Source of the DNA: Lachancea thermotolerans CBS 6340
Lineage: Eukaryota; Ascomycota; Saccharomycetes; Saccharomycetales; Saccharomycetaceae
Length of the DNA stretch: 64,000 nucleotides
NCBI RefSeq assembly: GCF_000142805.1
Contig: NC_013080.1
Location: 62,001-126,000, forward strand
Direction: 5' to 3'
The first letter of the stretch is position 1, and each line of letters opens with the position of its first letter. Of this stretch, positions 8,793-18,806 are shown piece by piece. The notes under the pieces were generated by a model that did no database searches, was not told where the DNA came from, and saw only the letters and a program-made list of their open reading frames with translations. Both the position numbers and the translations under genes were made by a program.

Positions 8793-11255
8793 ATGCAATC
8801 GGGAGTGTCCAGTTTTTCTGGATCATCCGACAATAGTCAGCTCTCACTAAATCTTCAGAATAACGCTCCAGTCGCAGGAAATTATGGCGTTCCTGTCTGG
8901 ACGAAAGATCACTACAAATCTCAGTATAAGGCCCCGCCTTATCTCTCTAATTATGTCCCGGGATTGAGGGATGCATCAGCTCAGGTTTCTGCTGAAAGGC
9001 GAAAACTAGACAACGAAAAAGCCTTAATAGCCTACTATTCATCCAAGATCCATGTCTCTCGTCATGACAGTATAATAAGCGGATGCTCCAATCCTTCTGT
9101 GGGCAGCGATAACTCAAGAAGGAGTGCGCGTATGAAGCATGCTCTCAAATCCACTCACAAGACTTTCGGCGACCATGGTTCCCCGCTTAGATGTGCTCAC
9201 GATGAGTCTAAGTACTCCCCCGAGGTCTTCTCGAAAGGCTACCTGAATTATTGCTCTAAACTGCCTCTACCGGTATTAGAAAGCACTAAGCTTTTGAAGA
9301 GACACAACATGTGGATTCCCATGACCCGATGGGATATTCGTGATAAAAATTCAGAAAGTGAGGGCCCCTCACTGTCGCACCATGATGGAAACAAAGAGGA
9401 GGATTCCCGCCTTTTCACTGACGTTAAAATACACCCTGCAGATTATCCTTCGAATCAAAACACATTCGTGGGGTCCATGACGATCCCACCACTATTTGGT
9501 GAGATGAAGCTCCCCCCATTCGCATACCAGTGCACAGTTGACCTGGACGACAACATTTATACATTAGGGGGGCTGACTTCATCATATCTATATTCTGACG
9601 AAGCACCAGATCTTAGTTCCTTCCATGTTGATGGAGTTCCGAATCTTCCACCGCCGCTTCTAGATAACGTGGTTAACAATCCCTGTATGGTTAACAATCA
9701 CGACCTGTATGTTATATCTTCGTCATCCTCCAGGGTTCAAAAGCCTACCACAACGGGCCAGGTTCCACCACCTTTGCTTTGTATGACAGGCTCGGTTTTG
9801 ACAAAGCGTCACATATTCTACTATGGCGGTTTTGAGATCAAGACTGAAACGACAGTGGATGAACAAACTGGAAAATTCTTTCTAAAAAAAAGAGCATACC
9901 TACACAATACGGCCTATATTTTAGACGTTGTGACATTTAAGTTTACCAAAGTTGAACTGGTTGCTCAGCCCACTAAGTTCAATGCTTACCCGGCAACAGT
10001 TCCCAGGTTCGGCCATGCACAAGTGTCAGTACAGTTGAGCCCGACTACTACTCTAAAATGCGCGGCATGTTCCGCAAGCTCCAGTTCTGAAAGCAAAACC
10101 GACGAATCTAAGCCAGAGAATATCGGGGCTTCGTCGCCCATTTCGCAACCTTTGGATCTCAGATCTCAATCTGAGACATCTCTTACTGCAGAAAAGGTTA
10201 TCAATACAAAGCTCTCGAACTCATTGAATTCAGGAGTTTTTACAGTCATAGTAATGGGGGGCTACCGCCAGATTAACGAAGATGAATATGAAACCCTTAA
10301 TGACCTTTGGAAGCTGGAAGTCACGGTAACGGCTCGCGGGAAAAGGAATTATTTCAAATTTGCAGACACGGCGCTTGCAACGCCATTCGCAAGGGTCCTT
10401 AATGAACATGAGGGAGGCACTTGGCCTGGCGCAAGAGCGTTTCAAGCCTGTGAAGTCTATGATACAGAATTGTTAAAAACGTATTCCTCAAAGCCAAAGC
10501 TCCTGGAAAACCTACGGGCAAATTTTTGTATCGAGCCTGAAACTTTGTCTCCAGGCGTAATGAGTCCCGGTGAAAAGGCTCCATCCCTCACACGCCGGTC
10601 AGAGTTGTATGAAAACCATCATATTCATGCATATGGGGATTCTACGTGTAGTGGTGCATGGAATCACAAGAGTAACGCAAATACACAATTTACTGGCAAG
10701 ACCCTTCTTGTTCATGGAGGGTCAGACAAAGAACATGTTTATGGTGACATGTGGTGGTTTGACCTCGATAACGAAGAATGGACTCTTGTCCCAACTTATG
10801 TGAAACGCACAGACTCAAAATGTCATTCGAATGAAGTTCAATTGCCTCTTGTAGGGCACACACTGGTCCGTATAGCTTCAAATGCAGTATTGACTGGCGG
10901 TCTAAGCCAGGAAGACGTCGACAAGTTATGGTCCAGAAACAAAACTCAGAGCGATCCAAACCCCGCTTTGCCACCTTCATTAACAGGTGCCTTGCATCTG
11001 TTAGACCTCAGTTCTCTCGTATTGAAACCGTTTTTACTTGGGACAGATCCCAATGAGATACAAAGGGCTAGAAATATAGGATGGCCCGAAGTTCTTCGCT
11101 TCATATGTGCCCCTGGCATGCATAAAAACGGTTTCGTTTATTTAGTGGGTGGAATGATGTTTAATATAAGCAAGGTCGAAGAGTTATACCTGCGAGGGAC
11201 AATGACGGTCTTTATTTTGCCTATCATAACGACACCGAAAGTTGTCACTATTTGA
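8793..11255 (+). CDS. GPB1: Kelch-repeat protein Gpb1/Gpb2 (Krh), regulator of PKA
   Basis: The 820-residue protein matches the Gpb1/Gpb2 (Krh2/Krh1) pair. These beta-propeller proteins bind the G-alpha protein Gpa2 and restrain protein kinase A signalling. Kelch-like strands with GG pairs are spread from about residue 245 to the end (DNIYTLGGLTSSYLY, YYGGFE, VIVMGGYRQ, LLVHGGSDKEHVYGDMWWFD, LVGHTLVRI, VYLVGGMMF). The N-terminal ~230 residues are Ser-rich and probably disordered. The gene sits where YOR371C (GPB1) and YAL056W (GPB2) map, so it is the single unduplicated ancestor-type copy; the symbol could equally be GPB2. The cAMP phosphodiesterase PDE2, acting in the same pathway, lies 21 kb away. 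Confidence 0.9.
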   Translation: MQSGVSSFSGSSDNSQLSLNLQNNAPVAGNYGVPVWTKDHYKSQYKAPPYLSNYVPGLRDASAQVSAERRKLDNEKALIAYYSSKIHVSRHDSIISGCSNPSVGSDNSRRSARMKHALKSTHKTFGDHGSPLRCAHDESKYSPEVFSKGYLNYCSKLPLPVLESTKLLKRHNMWIPMTRWDIRDKNSESEGPSLSHHDGNKEEDSRLFTDVKIHPADYPSNQNTFVGSMTIPPLFGEMKLPPFAYQCTVDLDDNIYTLGGLTSSYLYSDEAPDLSSFHVDGVPNLPPPLLDNVVNNPCMVNNHDLYVISSSSSRVQKPTTTGQVPPPLLCMTGSVLTKRHIFYYGGFEIKTETTVDEQTGKFFLKKRAYLHNTAYILDVVTFKFTKVELVAQPTKFNAYPATVPRFGHAQVSVQLSPTTTLKCAACSASSSSESKTDESKPENIGASSPISQPLDLRSQSETSLTAEKVINTKLSNSLNSGVFTVIVMGGYRQINEDEYETLNDLWKLEVTVTARGKRNYFKFADTALATPFARVLNEHEGGTWPGARAFQACEVYDTELLKTYSSKPKLLENLRANFCIEPETLSPGVMSPGEKAPSLTRRSELYENHHIHAYGDSTCSGAWNHKSNANTQFTGKTLLVHGGSDKEHVYGDMWWFDLDNEEWTLVPTYVKRTDSKCHSNEVQLPLVGHTLVRIASNAVLTGGLSQEDVDKLWSRNKTQSDPNPALPPSLTGALHLLDLSSLVLKPFLLGTDPNEIQRARNIGWPEVLRFICAPGMHKNGFVYLVGGMMFNISKVEELYLRGTMTVFILPIITTPKVVTI

Positions 11256-12518
11256 TCATTACTATGGTCGCTGACTGCATTATGCTTAAGAAAAGAACGT
11301 GGCTGCTGGCTTGTTCTCCTGCTGCACTGCACCTGACGGAACTATTGCATATAAAGGACACTACGAAACCTTTCCCATGATATCTTATACGGAACGGCAC
11401 CAACGTAGTAAATAGATATAGCATTTAAAGAGCATTAACATTTGCAACGCCACGATCTCTCGCTGATTGTCGCGAATTGCGTCCGGCTGTCCGGCGCCCA
11501 AAACTGTTCTGATATTTTAAGACTTCAGAAGATGTTAATGCATCGTGCCACGCTCGTAGAAAAATACTTGTCCGAGAAGAAAATTGAAGGCATAAAGGGG
11601 AGTCTAGGGTCTCTCAGACTTTTAGACAGAGTCCAATAACGAACAATCTCATAATTGCCATCAAGCAACTGTTCGGTATCAGCCGTCTGGGACACTTTGG
11701 GCTATGTTTGGGAGGATCCTGTCACTAACTAGCTATCATCTTGTTTTCGGCGATACCTGATACACATACTAATGAGTTTGACGGCGATTTTATGATCTCC
11801 CGTTGCGGGAGAAGACATCTGTGAGGGCTACCAAGAAAACAATTGTGATTCTCTTTTAGCGATCATCTTTCTTGTTGTCACTAACTTCCCTCGCTCGTAC
11901 CCCGGTTCTGGAGAGAAAGAGCATGCGAAAAATGAGCGCAATTTATAGAGAAGTATTGGTTCGCAACTCAGATCGCGCTCTACTCATTGGCATCCGCCGT
12001 TTAAGGTTTAATGCACATTTCGCTAGTCTTGCTATGCTCCCCTCCATGGTCGCTAGGTTTTTTTTTAGCGCCACATCGAGGTGCTTACTAACATGACAAT
12101 CCCTTCAGCTCCACTAATTAATAGAGCTACAGCATGCAGGGATTGCGGGGTCCACAGGCCGCATATTGACGCTTGTTTGCCTTATCCATGTGCCTTTTCG
12201 TGAAATGTTATCAGTAGTCGGATATCCGAAATACTGCAAAACGGAGCGACACACCTCTTTAAAAATTTTCAAGTGGATTATAAGTGAGGGCTGCGAACAA
12301 AGAGTAAAAGTCAACAAAACCGAATTTGTCACGCGTAGAGGCCGCCTATAACCTATCAGGGAATTAACTTATTGCTAAAGTTTGAATCAGCCTTTAGTCT
12401 TGATAGGTTCTGTTAAGTCCATTGACAGACGGCTTGCATTGTGTTGGGTTTTCGCACTTAAACCACTTTCAAAAGAGGCGTCACCCTAACACCGGGAAAC
12501 GCAAAAAAGTGAACAAAA
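11256..12518. other. GPB 3' flank and MRS6 promoter
   Basis: A 1.26-kb intergenic stretch between tandem genes. It contains a 35-codon frame from an ATG at about 11532 that could be the tail of something spliced or a relic, but no supporting signals. No RNA gene was recognised. Confidence 0.4.
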
Positions 12519-14360
12519 ATGATGGGTGCCGAAAGGCGTACTTCAATGGCTGAGCGCCGCCCGTCTACCCTTAATCAGTCGTCGTTCAGTATGGAGAGAA
12601 GGGCTTCGTCTGTCGTTGTTCCGCACCTCGCGGGAATTGAAGACCCCTTGCCGGATACAACTCCGGACAAAGTTGATGTCGTGGTTGTGGGAACGGGACT
12701 CGTGGAGAGCATTTTGGCTGCAGCGCTTGCGTGGCAGGGCTCAAATGTCTTACACATCGACTCTAACTCCTACTATGGGGACACATCCGCCACACTGACC
12801 ATCGATCAATTGAAACAATGGGTGCAAGATGTCAATCAAGGTAGTTTAAAATGCTACGAAAATGCCAAGTTACACATTTCAAGCGTGGTTGGTAGGGGAT
12901 CATACAAGTCGCGAGATTTTGGGATAGACCTTTCGCCAAAAATTCTCTTTGCCAAGTCAGACTTGCTGTCAATATTACTGAAGTCTAGGGTGCATCAATA
13001 TTTGGAGTTCCAGTCGCTCTCCAGCTTTCACACGTACGAAAATGATTCTTTTGAAAGACTCACAAACACGAAACAGGAGATCTTCACTAATCCCTCTCTT
13101 CCCCTCATGACCAAACGCAGTCTTATGAAGTTCATCAAATTTGTTCTAGATTGGGAAAACCAGCAAGAAGTCTGGGCAAGCTATCGCGACAAGCCTATAA
13201 CTTCTTTTTTGGTAAACAAATTCAAGCTAGAGAGAGCCCAAGTCTATGAACTAATCTTTTCGATTGGCTTGTGCTACAACATAGACGTGAAGACGCCGGA
13301 GGCTTTGCAAAGGATACGCAGATACCTGACGAGCTTTGATGTATATGGTCCATTTCCCGTACTTTATTCGAAATATGGTGGCCCCGGCGAACTCTCGCAA
13401 GGGTTCTGCAGATCTGCTGCAGTGGCAGGTGCAACGTACAAGCTTAATGAAACCTTAGTATCATACGACCCTGAGTCCAAAACTGCTATCTTTGGCGATG
13501 GCTCGAGAGTGACTGTGACAGAGAAAGTCGTGGCTGCACCAACACAGTGTCCCAAGAACAGCCGGAATGTTCCTGAACAGATGTTTGAAGTGCAGAGGTT
13601 AACTTGCGTTGTGGATAAGCCTTGCTTGGAGTGGTTTGGTGAGGGTGAGTATGCTGCTGTTGTGGTTTTCCCACCAGGCTCGCTTAAGTCTGGCAACCGC
13701 CAAGCGGTCCAGGCGCTCATAATGGGTGCCGGGAGCGATGTGTGCCCAGCCGGTTCTTCGGTATGGTACCTAACGTCTACCGAAAGCGGTCCTCGCGGCG
13801 AGATGGACCTTGATGCTGCGTTTGGTGCTTTGGAGGAAAGCATTATCAGGGAGTCGTCCGCCGACATCGAGAATGACTCCGGCATTCTAGAAGTTGACAC
13901 AAGTGGCCATTTCACCCTCAACTCTGTCAAATTAGGGCAGTCGTTCAAAGAGCACATATCAGGAGAGAGTATCCAAGTCCTGGTAAAATTGTACTACAAG
14001 CAGCTAACGTCAACACCACCATTCGAGGTAGTCGACCCTTCAATATTTGACGTTAATGACCCCGCCGACGGCGTGCACAAAAAGCTGATACCAGGCGCCA
14101 GTGATAACGGCGTGCTTTATACCGCACTGCCTTCTGCCGAAATATCTTACGATGAAGCTGTTACTGCCGCCAGAGTTCTATTCCAGCGCATTGTTGGGAG
14201 TGATGATGATTTCTTCGACTTAGATTTTGAGGACGAAGATGACACTGACCAGATGAACGAGTCCGCTGTTGTGGATGATGAAGATGACAGAATGGATATC
14301 GGATTAAACGCTGAAATGAGCGTGGAACCCGTAGAATTCGCTGGCGAAATGGAAATATGA
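12519..14360 (+). CDS. MRS6: Rab escort protein Mrs6
   Basis: The 613-residue protein is the Rab escort protein, which presents newly made Rab GTPases to geranylgeranyltransferase II (Bet2-Bet4) and delivers the prenylated forms to membranes. After a Ser/Arg-rich N-terminal extension (1-48), the GDI/REP fold begins with a dinucleotide-binding-like strand-loop (VDVVVVGTGLVES, about 52-64), then the HIDSNSYYGD motif (79-88) and the Rab-binding block with the YGPFPVLYSKYGGPGELSQGF-type sequence around 276-296. The C-terminus carries a strongly acidic tail (about 563-595). The length agrees with S. cerevisiae Mrs6 (603), as does the position next to RPS12. Two adjacent Met codons start the frame. 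Confidence 0.95.
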   Translation: MMGAERRTSMAERRPSTLNQSSFSMERRASSVVVPHLAGIEDPLPDTTPDKVDVVVVGTGLVESILAAALAWQGSNVLHIDSNSYYGDTSATLTIDQLKQWVQDVNQGSLKCYENAKLHISSVVGRGSYKSRDFGIDLSPKILFAKSDLLSILLKSRVHQYLEFQSLSSFHTYENDSFERLTNTKQEIFTNPSLPLMTKRSLMKFIKFVLDWENQQEVWASYRDKPITSFLVNKFKLERAQVYELIFSIGLCYNIDVKTPEALQRIRRYLTSFDVYGPFPVLYSKYGGPGELSQGFCRSAAVAGATYKLNETLVSYDPESKTAIFGDGSRVTVTEKVVAAPTQCPKNSRNVPEQMFEVQRLTCVVDKPCLEWFGEGEYAAVVVFPPGSLKSGNRQAVQALIMGAGSDVCPAGSSVWYLTSTESGPRGEMDLDAAFGALEESIIRESSADIENDSGILEVDTSGHFTLNSVKLGQSFKEHISGESIQVLVKLYYKQLTSTPPFEVVDPSIFDVNDPADGVHKKLIPGASDNGVLYTALPSAEISYDEAVTAARVLFQRIVGSDDDFFDLDFEDEDDTDQMNESAVVDDEDDRMDIGLNAEMSVEPVEFAGEMEI

Positions 14361-14843
14361 CCTCAAATCGCGCTCTGGGTTTTAAGCCGTCTAGATGACG
14401 GTAACCTGGGCCGGATTACACCTCAGAAGTAAATAGCATCCAATATACAAATTTACGCAGTCATTAATGGTGGTGCCCTTAGGGTTGTGGCGCGGGGCTT
14501 TCAAATGCATCTCATTTCAATTCCTGGTTAATACTTCCGAATGTTAGACTGTTCATACCCATACACCCGTATAGAACCCATACACCACGGGAGCTCTTTT
14601 TCAGATATTTCTGTAATGTGTTACCAAAATTTTCCGATCATTATGTAATTTTGACGAGTATTGAGTTATGTAATACAAAATATCACATCTTGGTTGACGA
14701 AGGCCCGAGCATTCCACCACGCAAAACTTTCGTTCACTACGTGCTTTGAAAAAGCTAGAGATGCGCTCTCATATACTTTTCTAAATCTTCTTTTCTACCC
14801 TCCCCACTGAGCAGTCTCCCTGTCGAAGAAGTCATCTAATATA
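14361..14843. other. MRS6 3' flank and RPS12 promoter
   Basis: 483 bp holding tandem Rap1-like sites, a T-rich stretch and a pyrimidine-rich leader just before the RPS12 start. This is the usual build of a yeast ribosomal protein promoter. Confidence 0.7.
14557..14585 (+). promoter_or_regulatory. Tandem Rap1-like sites of RPS12
   Basis: Two copies of ACCCATACAC begin at 14557 and 14576 in the same orientation, 19 bp apart and about 260-290 bp upstream of the RPS12 ATG. They match the core of Rap1 sites (ACCCATACAY), and paired sites at this spacing are typical of ribosomal protein genes. Confidence 0.75.
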
Positions 14844-15281
14844 ATGTCTGACGTTGAAGAAGTCCAAGAGGTCCAAGAGATCCAAGAAGTTGCTGTTGAG
14901 CAACCAACCGAGTCCATCACCATCGAAGATGCCTTGAAGGTCGTCTTGAGAACCTCTTTGGTTCACGATGGTTTGGCCAGAGGTTTGAGAGAATCTGCCA
15001 AGGCTTTGACCAGAGGTGAGGCCCAATTGGTCGTCTTGGTTGACTCTGTCACCGAGGACAACATCATCAAGCTGGTGGAGGGTTTGGCCAACGACCCAGA
15101 GAACAAGGTTCCTTTGATTAAGGTCGCCGACGCCAAGCAATTGGGTGAGTGGGCCGGTTTGGGTAAGATCGACCGTGAAGGTAACGCCAGAAAGGTTGTT
15201 GGTGCTTCCGTTGTTGTTGTCAAGAACTGGGGTGCTGACACCGAAGAGCGTCAAATGATCTTGGAACACTTCTCTCAATAA
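14844..15281 (+). CDS. RPS12: 40S ribosomal protein eS12
   Basis: The 145-residue protein is eukaryote-specific small-subunit protein eS12, with an L7Ae-like fold. The core motifs are present: the block ALKVVLRTSLVHDGLARGL, the LVVLVDSVTEDNIIKLVEGLA segment and the C-terminal ILEHFSQ. The N-terminus is acidic. Codon use is strongly biased to favoured yeast codons (TTG for Leu, GGT for Gly, GTC for Val), unlike the flanking genes, as expected for a highly expressed gene. Rap1-like sites lie upstream. The neighbours MRS6 and RAD17 match the YOR370C-YOR368W order. Confidence 0.97.
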   Translation: MSDVEEVQEVQEIQEVAVEQPTESITIEDALKVVLRTSLVHDGLARGLRESAKALTRGEAQLVVLVDSVTEDNIIKLVEGLANDPENKVPLIKVADAKQLGEWAGLGKIDREGNARKVVGASVVVVKNWGADTEERQMILEHFSQ

Positions 15282-15438
15282 GCGTATCGAAATGTCACTC
15301 GCATCTCGTGTTTTCTATAGAGTCAAGTTGCTCCAGTTATTATCGTTCTCCTTTAAAAGGAAGTGGGTTACATAGCTGTATATTAAAGCAAATTTGAATC
15401 CATTTTTACCCCGAGTTGAGTTACGCACTCCGTTTTTG

Positions 15439-16620
15439 TTAAAAGAACAGAGGAATGTCGTTTGTAGCAGGGATGAATTCCCCGTCTTCACCGTTGTCAA
15501 GTTCTTCGGCGTGCCTTTTCCTCTCATTGAATAGTAGCGAAGTGCTTTCTTGAGCAGCAGGGTTGGGGTCCCTAGATGCGCCGGTTGAAACAGGTTGATA
15601 TGCAGGTGGGGCCTTTAGTTCATCATTATTTTGCATTAGAAGTTTAACTTCCTCCATATCATCATAATCCACTCTAGCCTTCTCAAGAATGGAAATGTCT
15701 ATAACAATCCCCGGGTATTCCCTGGATAAGTATGCAGAAGAGTGGGGGTTCGCTGGAGAGGCACTCGATTTGGTTTTTGAGTCTCCGCGTAAAATATCAT
15801 CCGTTTCACTTAAAATATTGACGCTCATCAAGCCATGGGCGTCTTTCCTAATAAGAACCTTGCTAGCTATTTTGGCGCTCGCCCTCATTTTGTCGAAGGA
15901 CCCGAAATCGAAAAAGCCTATTACAGGCTTTTCGTGAACCTTTTCATGAGTGTCTGAATCAAAGGTTTCAAGCTTCTCCAAAATGGATCGCTCGCTTGGA
16001 AGCAGTATCTTGGAAAAACCAAGGTGACTCTTGGAAATTATGGCGAAAATGTTCTTGCCACTAGACCCGGCCCTTGCGTAAATGTAGCATTCTTTGCAAC
16101 CAATTTCTTTAAGGTCTTGAAGGGCACTGTAGAAAATGTCGCCCTTCATCATGCATTCTAGGTCGACTAAGCTTCTATCAAGTTCGAGGCCGGTCATATC
16201 CCACTCCTTAGTAAGGTAAGTTGAGTATTCCACTTTCTCAGTTATTGCCGAGTCTTCGAATATGAGTACAAAGGGCGATCCCTCCCCAACATAGGAAAGC
16301 GTGCACTCGACAACGTCATCCTTGTCACGACTGGCCACACTGATGCTGTCCAAGATATGGTTGATCTTCACTGATATCTTCGTGTGCGCGTCAGAATCGC
16401 TTTCAGGCGCGTTGTACTGGTAGGAGATGAACAGCTCTTTGGATAAAAACAACTGGATACTTATTACGCGGTTGTTTTCTCTCGCGAAGGAAAGTCCGTC
16501 GCTGTCGATAATTATAAGGACATCATCTCGCAGTCCGAAAGGCGTTAGGCAGTTTAAGGCTGTAGTAATATGTTCCAAATGAACTGTGGATGCCGAGAAC
16601 AAGACGTTTTGATCGAGCAT
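15439..16620 (-). CDS. RAD17: DNA damage checkpoint clamp subunit Rad17
   Basis: The 393-residue protein matches S. cerevisiae Rad17 (the counterpart of human and fission yeast Rad1). It forms the PCNA-like 9-1-1 ring with Mec3 and Ddc1 that activates Mec1 at DNA damage. Near-identity to the yeast protein is visible in FSASTVHLEHITTAL (about 8-22), DSDGLSFARENN, VKINHILDS, the KEIGCKECYIYA block and the last residues TNDIPLFF. The start is the ATG at 16620, giving a length close to the 401 residues of the yeast protein. It is divergent from PEX22 with only 133 bp between the two starts. Confidence 0.95.
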   Translation of the reverse strand: MLDQNVLFSASTVHLEHITTALNCLTPFGLRDDVLIIIDSDGLSFARENNRVISIQLFLSKELFISYQYNAPESDSDAHTKISVKINHILDSISVASRDKDDVVECTLSYVGEGSPFVLIFEDSAITEKVEYSTYLTKEWDMTGLELDRSLVDLECMMKGDIFYSALQDLKEIGCKECYIYARAGSSGKNIFAIISKSHLGFSKILLPSERSILEKLETFDSDTHEKVHEKPVIGFFDFGSFDKMRASAKIASKVLIRKDAHGLMSVNILSETDDILRGDSKTKSSASPANPHSSAYLSREYPGIVIDISILEKARVDYDDMEEVKLLMQNNDELKAPPAYQPVSTGASRDPNPAAQESTSLLFNERKRHAEELDNGEDGEFIPATNDIPLFF

Positions 16621-16753
16621 CAATAGTTTGCACGGTTTTATATGTACTGGCCCACAATTAATAGGATTTCAAATTCGTAAACAAAGCTTGTGATAAATGC
16701 GGCGGTGCAATTTCACCTTAATCAGCTAGCGCGTAACCTTTAAAGAACCGACT

Positions 16754-17185
16754 ATGGCACCAAAGAAGGTTCAGCGCCGCCTAGCAACGCTAGCCACTAT
16801 TGGGGTCGCTACAGCTCTCGCGATCGGTTTTTCCTATTCGTGGATTACTCGAGGAACAAACCAGTCAACCAAAAAGCCTAGCAAATGCATTTCTCGCTCC
16901 ATAATATTTAATGTGGCTACACAATATAGTGTTGACTGGCATCGGCTCCAAAACCTAGATATAGTGGTTATAATCCCCCCAAGTTGCGATCTCGAAGATG
17001 CCTTCGCAGCTCTCAATGCTATCCCGAAGCACAAAATAATTGTATGCGATACAGAAGAAGGAGTCTGGTCAGTTGTCCGTCACCTAAGGAAAGATGAGGT
17101 TATAGCCGGTGGATACGGACCTGGTGAAATTCCTGAAGATATATATCGATACTCTGTTCCTAAACATGATCTAAGCCTCAGTTGA
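16754..17185 (+). CDS. PEX22: Peroxin Pex22, membrane anchor of the Pex4 E2 enzyme
   Basis: The 143-residue protein has an N-terminal membrane anchor (about 11-30, flanked by basic residues) and a soluble domain whose best block, HKIIVCDTEEGVWSVVRHL near 95-113, matches Pex22 (HKIIYCDSMDGLWSCVRRL-type in S. cerevisiae), followed by an EDIYRY motif matching EDIGRF. Pex22 recruits the ubiquitin-conjugating enzyme Pex4 to the peroxisome so that the receptor Pex5 can be recycled. It is shorter than the 180-residue S. cerevisiae protein. In S. cerevisiae PEX22 is YAL055W beside GPB2; here it sits among chromosome XV genes, as expected before duplication. Its stop codon is 5 bp from that of the convergent gene SCP1. 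Confidence 0.88.
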   Translation: MAPKKVQRRLATLATIGVATALAIGFSYSWITRGTNQSTKKPSKCISRSIIFNVATQYSVDWHRLQNLDIVVIIPPSCDLEDAFAALNAIPKHKIIVCDTEEGVWSVVRHLRKDEVIAGGYGPGEIPEDIYRYSVPKHDLSLS

Positions 17186-17190
17186 TGGCC

Positions 17191-17817
17191 TTAGTGAGTG
17201 ATGTCTCTCTTTTGACCAAAGACTACACCCTCGCTTGATTGATTTGCCCCCTTAATGTACCCATACTCTAATGTGCTCCAACCAGAGCTTTGGAGATGCT
17301 TTGGCTTAGCCGCCTTGGGTGGGCGCGGCCTTTTGGTAGCTATCTGGGGCCCTATGACAGGGAACTGATGTGGATGTTTCTTATTTGCGTAACGAGATAG
17401 CGACTTTAGAGCTTGATAGACAGTTGCCGGGTCTTTCTCCTCGTAAAGGTCAACCGTTTGGAATAGTTCATCTTCAGGCACGCCGTACTGTCTTGCAAAT
17501 GACAAAAACTGTGAGATTTGTTCCATCTGTACAAAGGGCATTCTAGACTCCTTGAATTTTATAAGCGGGCCACTGTTTGGAGCGTCTGCTTCGTGCAATG
17601 CATTCGCCAAGCGGCAAAGTGCGGTGCTGTCTTTCAGCGCAGGAAGCAGATCTGATGGGATGGGCTCTTTGAGGACCGCGCCGAATATCCATTGGCTGAT
17701 TTCATCAATTGATTCTCGCGAAAACTTGCTGCGCCTTAGCTCTTGCAGGTCTTGATCGAGAGACGTGACATCGGCTTTTGCTGTGTATGACGAAGGCCCG
17801 GTGTGCTTGGAATTCAT
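17191..17817 (-). CDS. SCP1: Calponin/transgelin-like actin-bundling protein Scp1
   Basis: The 208-residue protein has a single calponin-homology domain (about 30-140; the segment IDEISQWIFGAVL, and LCRLANALH) followed by one C-terminal calponin-like repeat (LEYGYIKGANQSSEGVVFG, about 182-200). This is the layout of yeast transgelin Scp1, which binds and cross-links actin filaments in cortical patches. Length is close to the 200 residues of the S. cerevisiae protein, and the position by RAD17 matches YOR367W. Confidence 0.93.
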   Translation of the reverse strand: MNSKHTGPSSYTAKADVTSLDQDLQELRRSKFSRESIDEISQWIFGAVLKEPIPSDLLPALKDSTALCRLANALHEADAPNSGPLIKFKESRMPFVQMEQISQFLSFARQYGVPEDELFQTVDLYEEKDPATVYQALKSLSRYANKKHPHQFPVIGPQIATKRPRPPKAAKPKHLQSSGWSTLEYGYIKGANQSSEGVVFGQKRDITH

Positions 17818-18806
17818 GTCTTAGGGTCCCAATAGCGCAGTTTCGGAGAGGCCCCATGTTCACGAGACTTCGCTATGCCTTTGGTCATAATCCTTCCGTG
17901 GAATGTGATCATTTGGCTTTAGCCCCCACCGCCCTCTGGTGGCCTTGGAAAACTGACACAGTGTGTTTGAGCCACCAATTCGCCTCATTTTTTGTTGAAA
18001 TATTCAGGATTAAAAAACTCATAATTTTTATACCACTTTACCGGCGCTTGGCGTATGTCATATCTACTCTATGGCCAAGTTATCCGGTTAGGTCTTCTCA
18101 CCTTCAAAGATCCGCATATTCCATTTCGCGTTATATAGATTCTACTGTTTAGTATGTATCACAATACCCAGCTCAATGGTTAAAGACTTGAGCAAAAAGA
18201 CGGATACCCGGCAAGAAACATGGTGTTTAAATGGTTATATTTTTGAAAGTCAACTATTAAGACAAAGTCATTAAATGCTTTTCCAGTTCACTAATTGCGA
18301 ACTCAGAGAAAACACAACAGCTTTCAAGCATATATATAGTGGACTGTGTGTTACATTTACAACTCTAATCAAAATCTCCATTCTGGCTGCAATGTTAGCC
18401 ACCAACACCCATTTTGTTATGAGGCTGACGATGGTCTATTTGATGCAGGAACGGGAAAGCGCAGCTGCGCCGCGTCTGGCTTTGAAAAACGTCTGTAGCT
18501 GAGAACTACGTGCTACCAGTATGACTTCATGCCGTCCTACCGGGAAAAGAGGCGCACAATGTCATAAATAGTGTCAAATCACGTGCACCAAACAACGATT
18601 TTCATGATATCATCGTTAACGAGCATGCGAAATAATTCCAACCTCTAGCATAGCCTTGATCGCGATGGACATATTTAGAAACCTAAAGTTCTTGCCCAAG
18701 TGTAAAATCCAGTGTTGGAGAGTCTGATACCTTACCTTGGTCAGTTCTAGTCTCCATACTGAACAAGCGCTACACACACCCACACACAGCTGTTTCCAGC
18801 TTCAAA
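17818..18806. other. Divergent promoter region SCP1 / FLC2
   Basis: About 990 bp between two start codons. It contains a CACGTG E-box near 18580 and a CA-rich run (CACACACCCACACACAG, about 18772-18789) just before the FLC start. Nothing coding or RNA-like was recognised. Confidence 0.5.

Noticed and set aside
11442-11639. 65-codon frame between GPB and MRS6 resembling a small helical protein
   Set aside because: No ATG at its start (a stop lies two codons upstream), and no good splice signals to join it to another exon. Kept only as a note.
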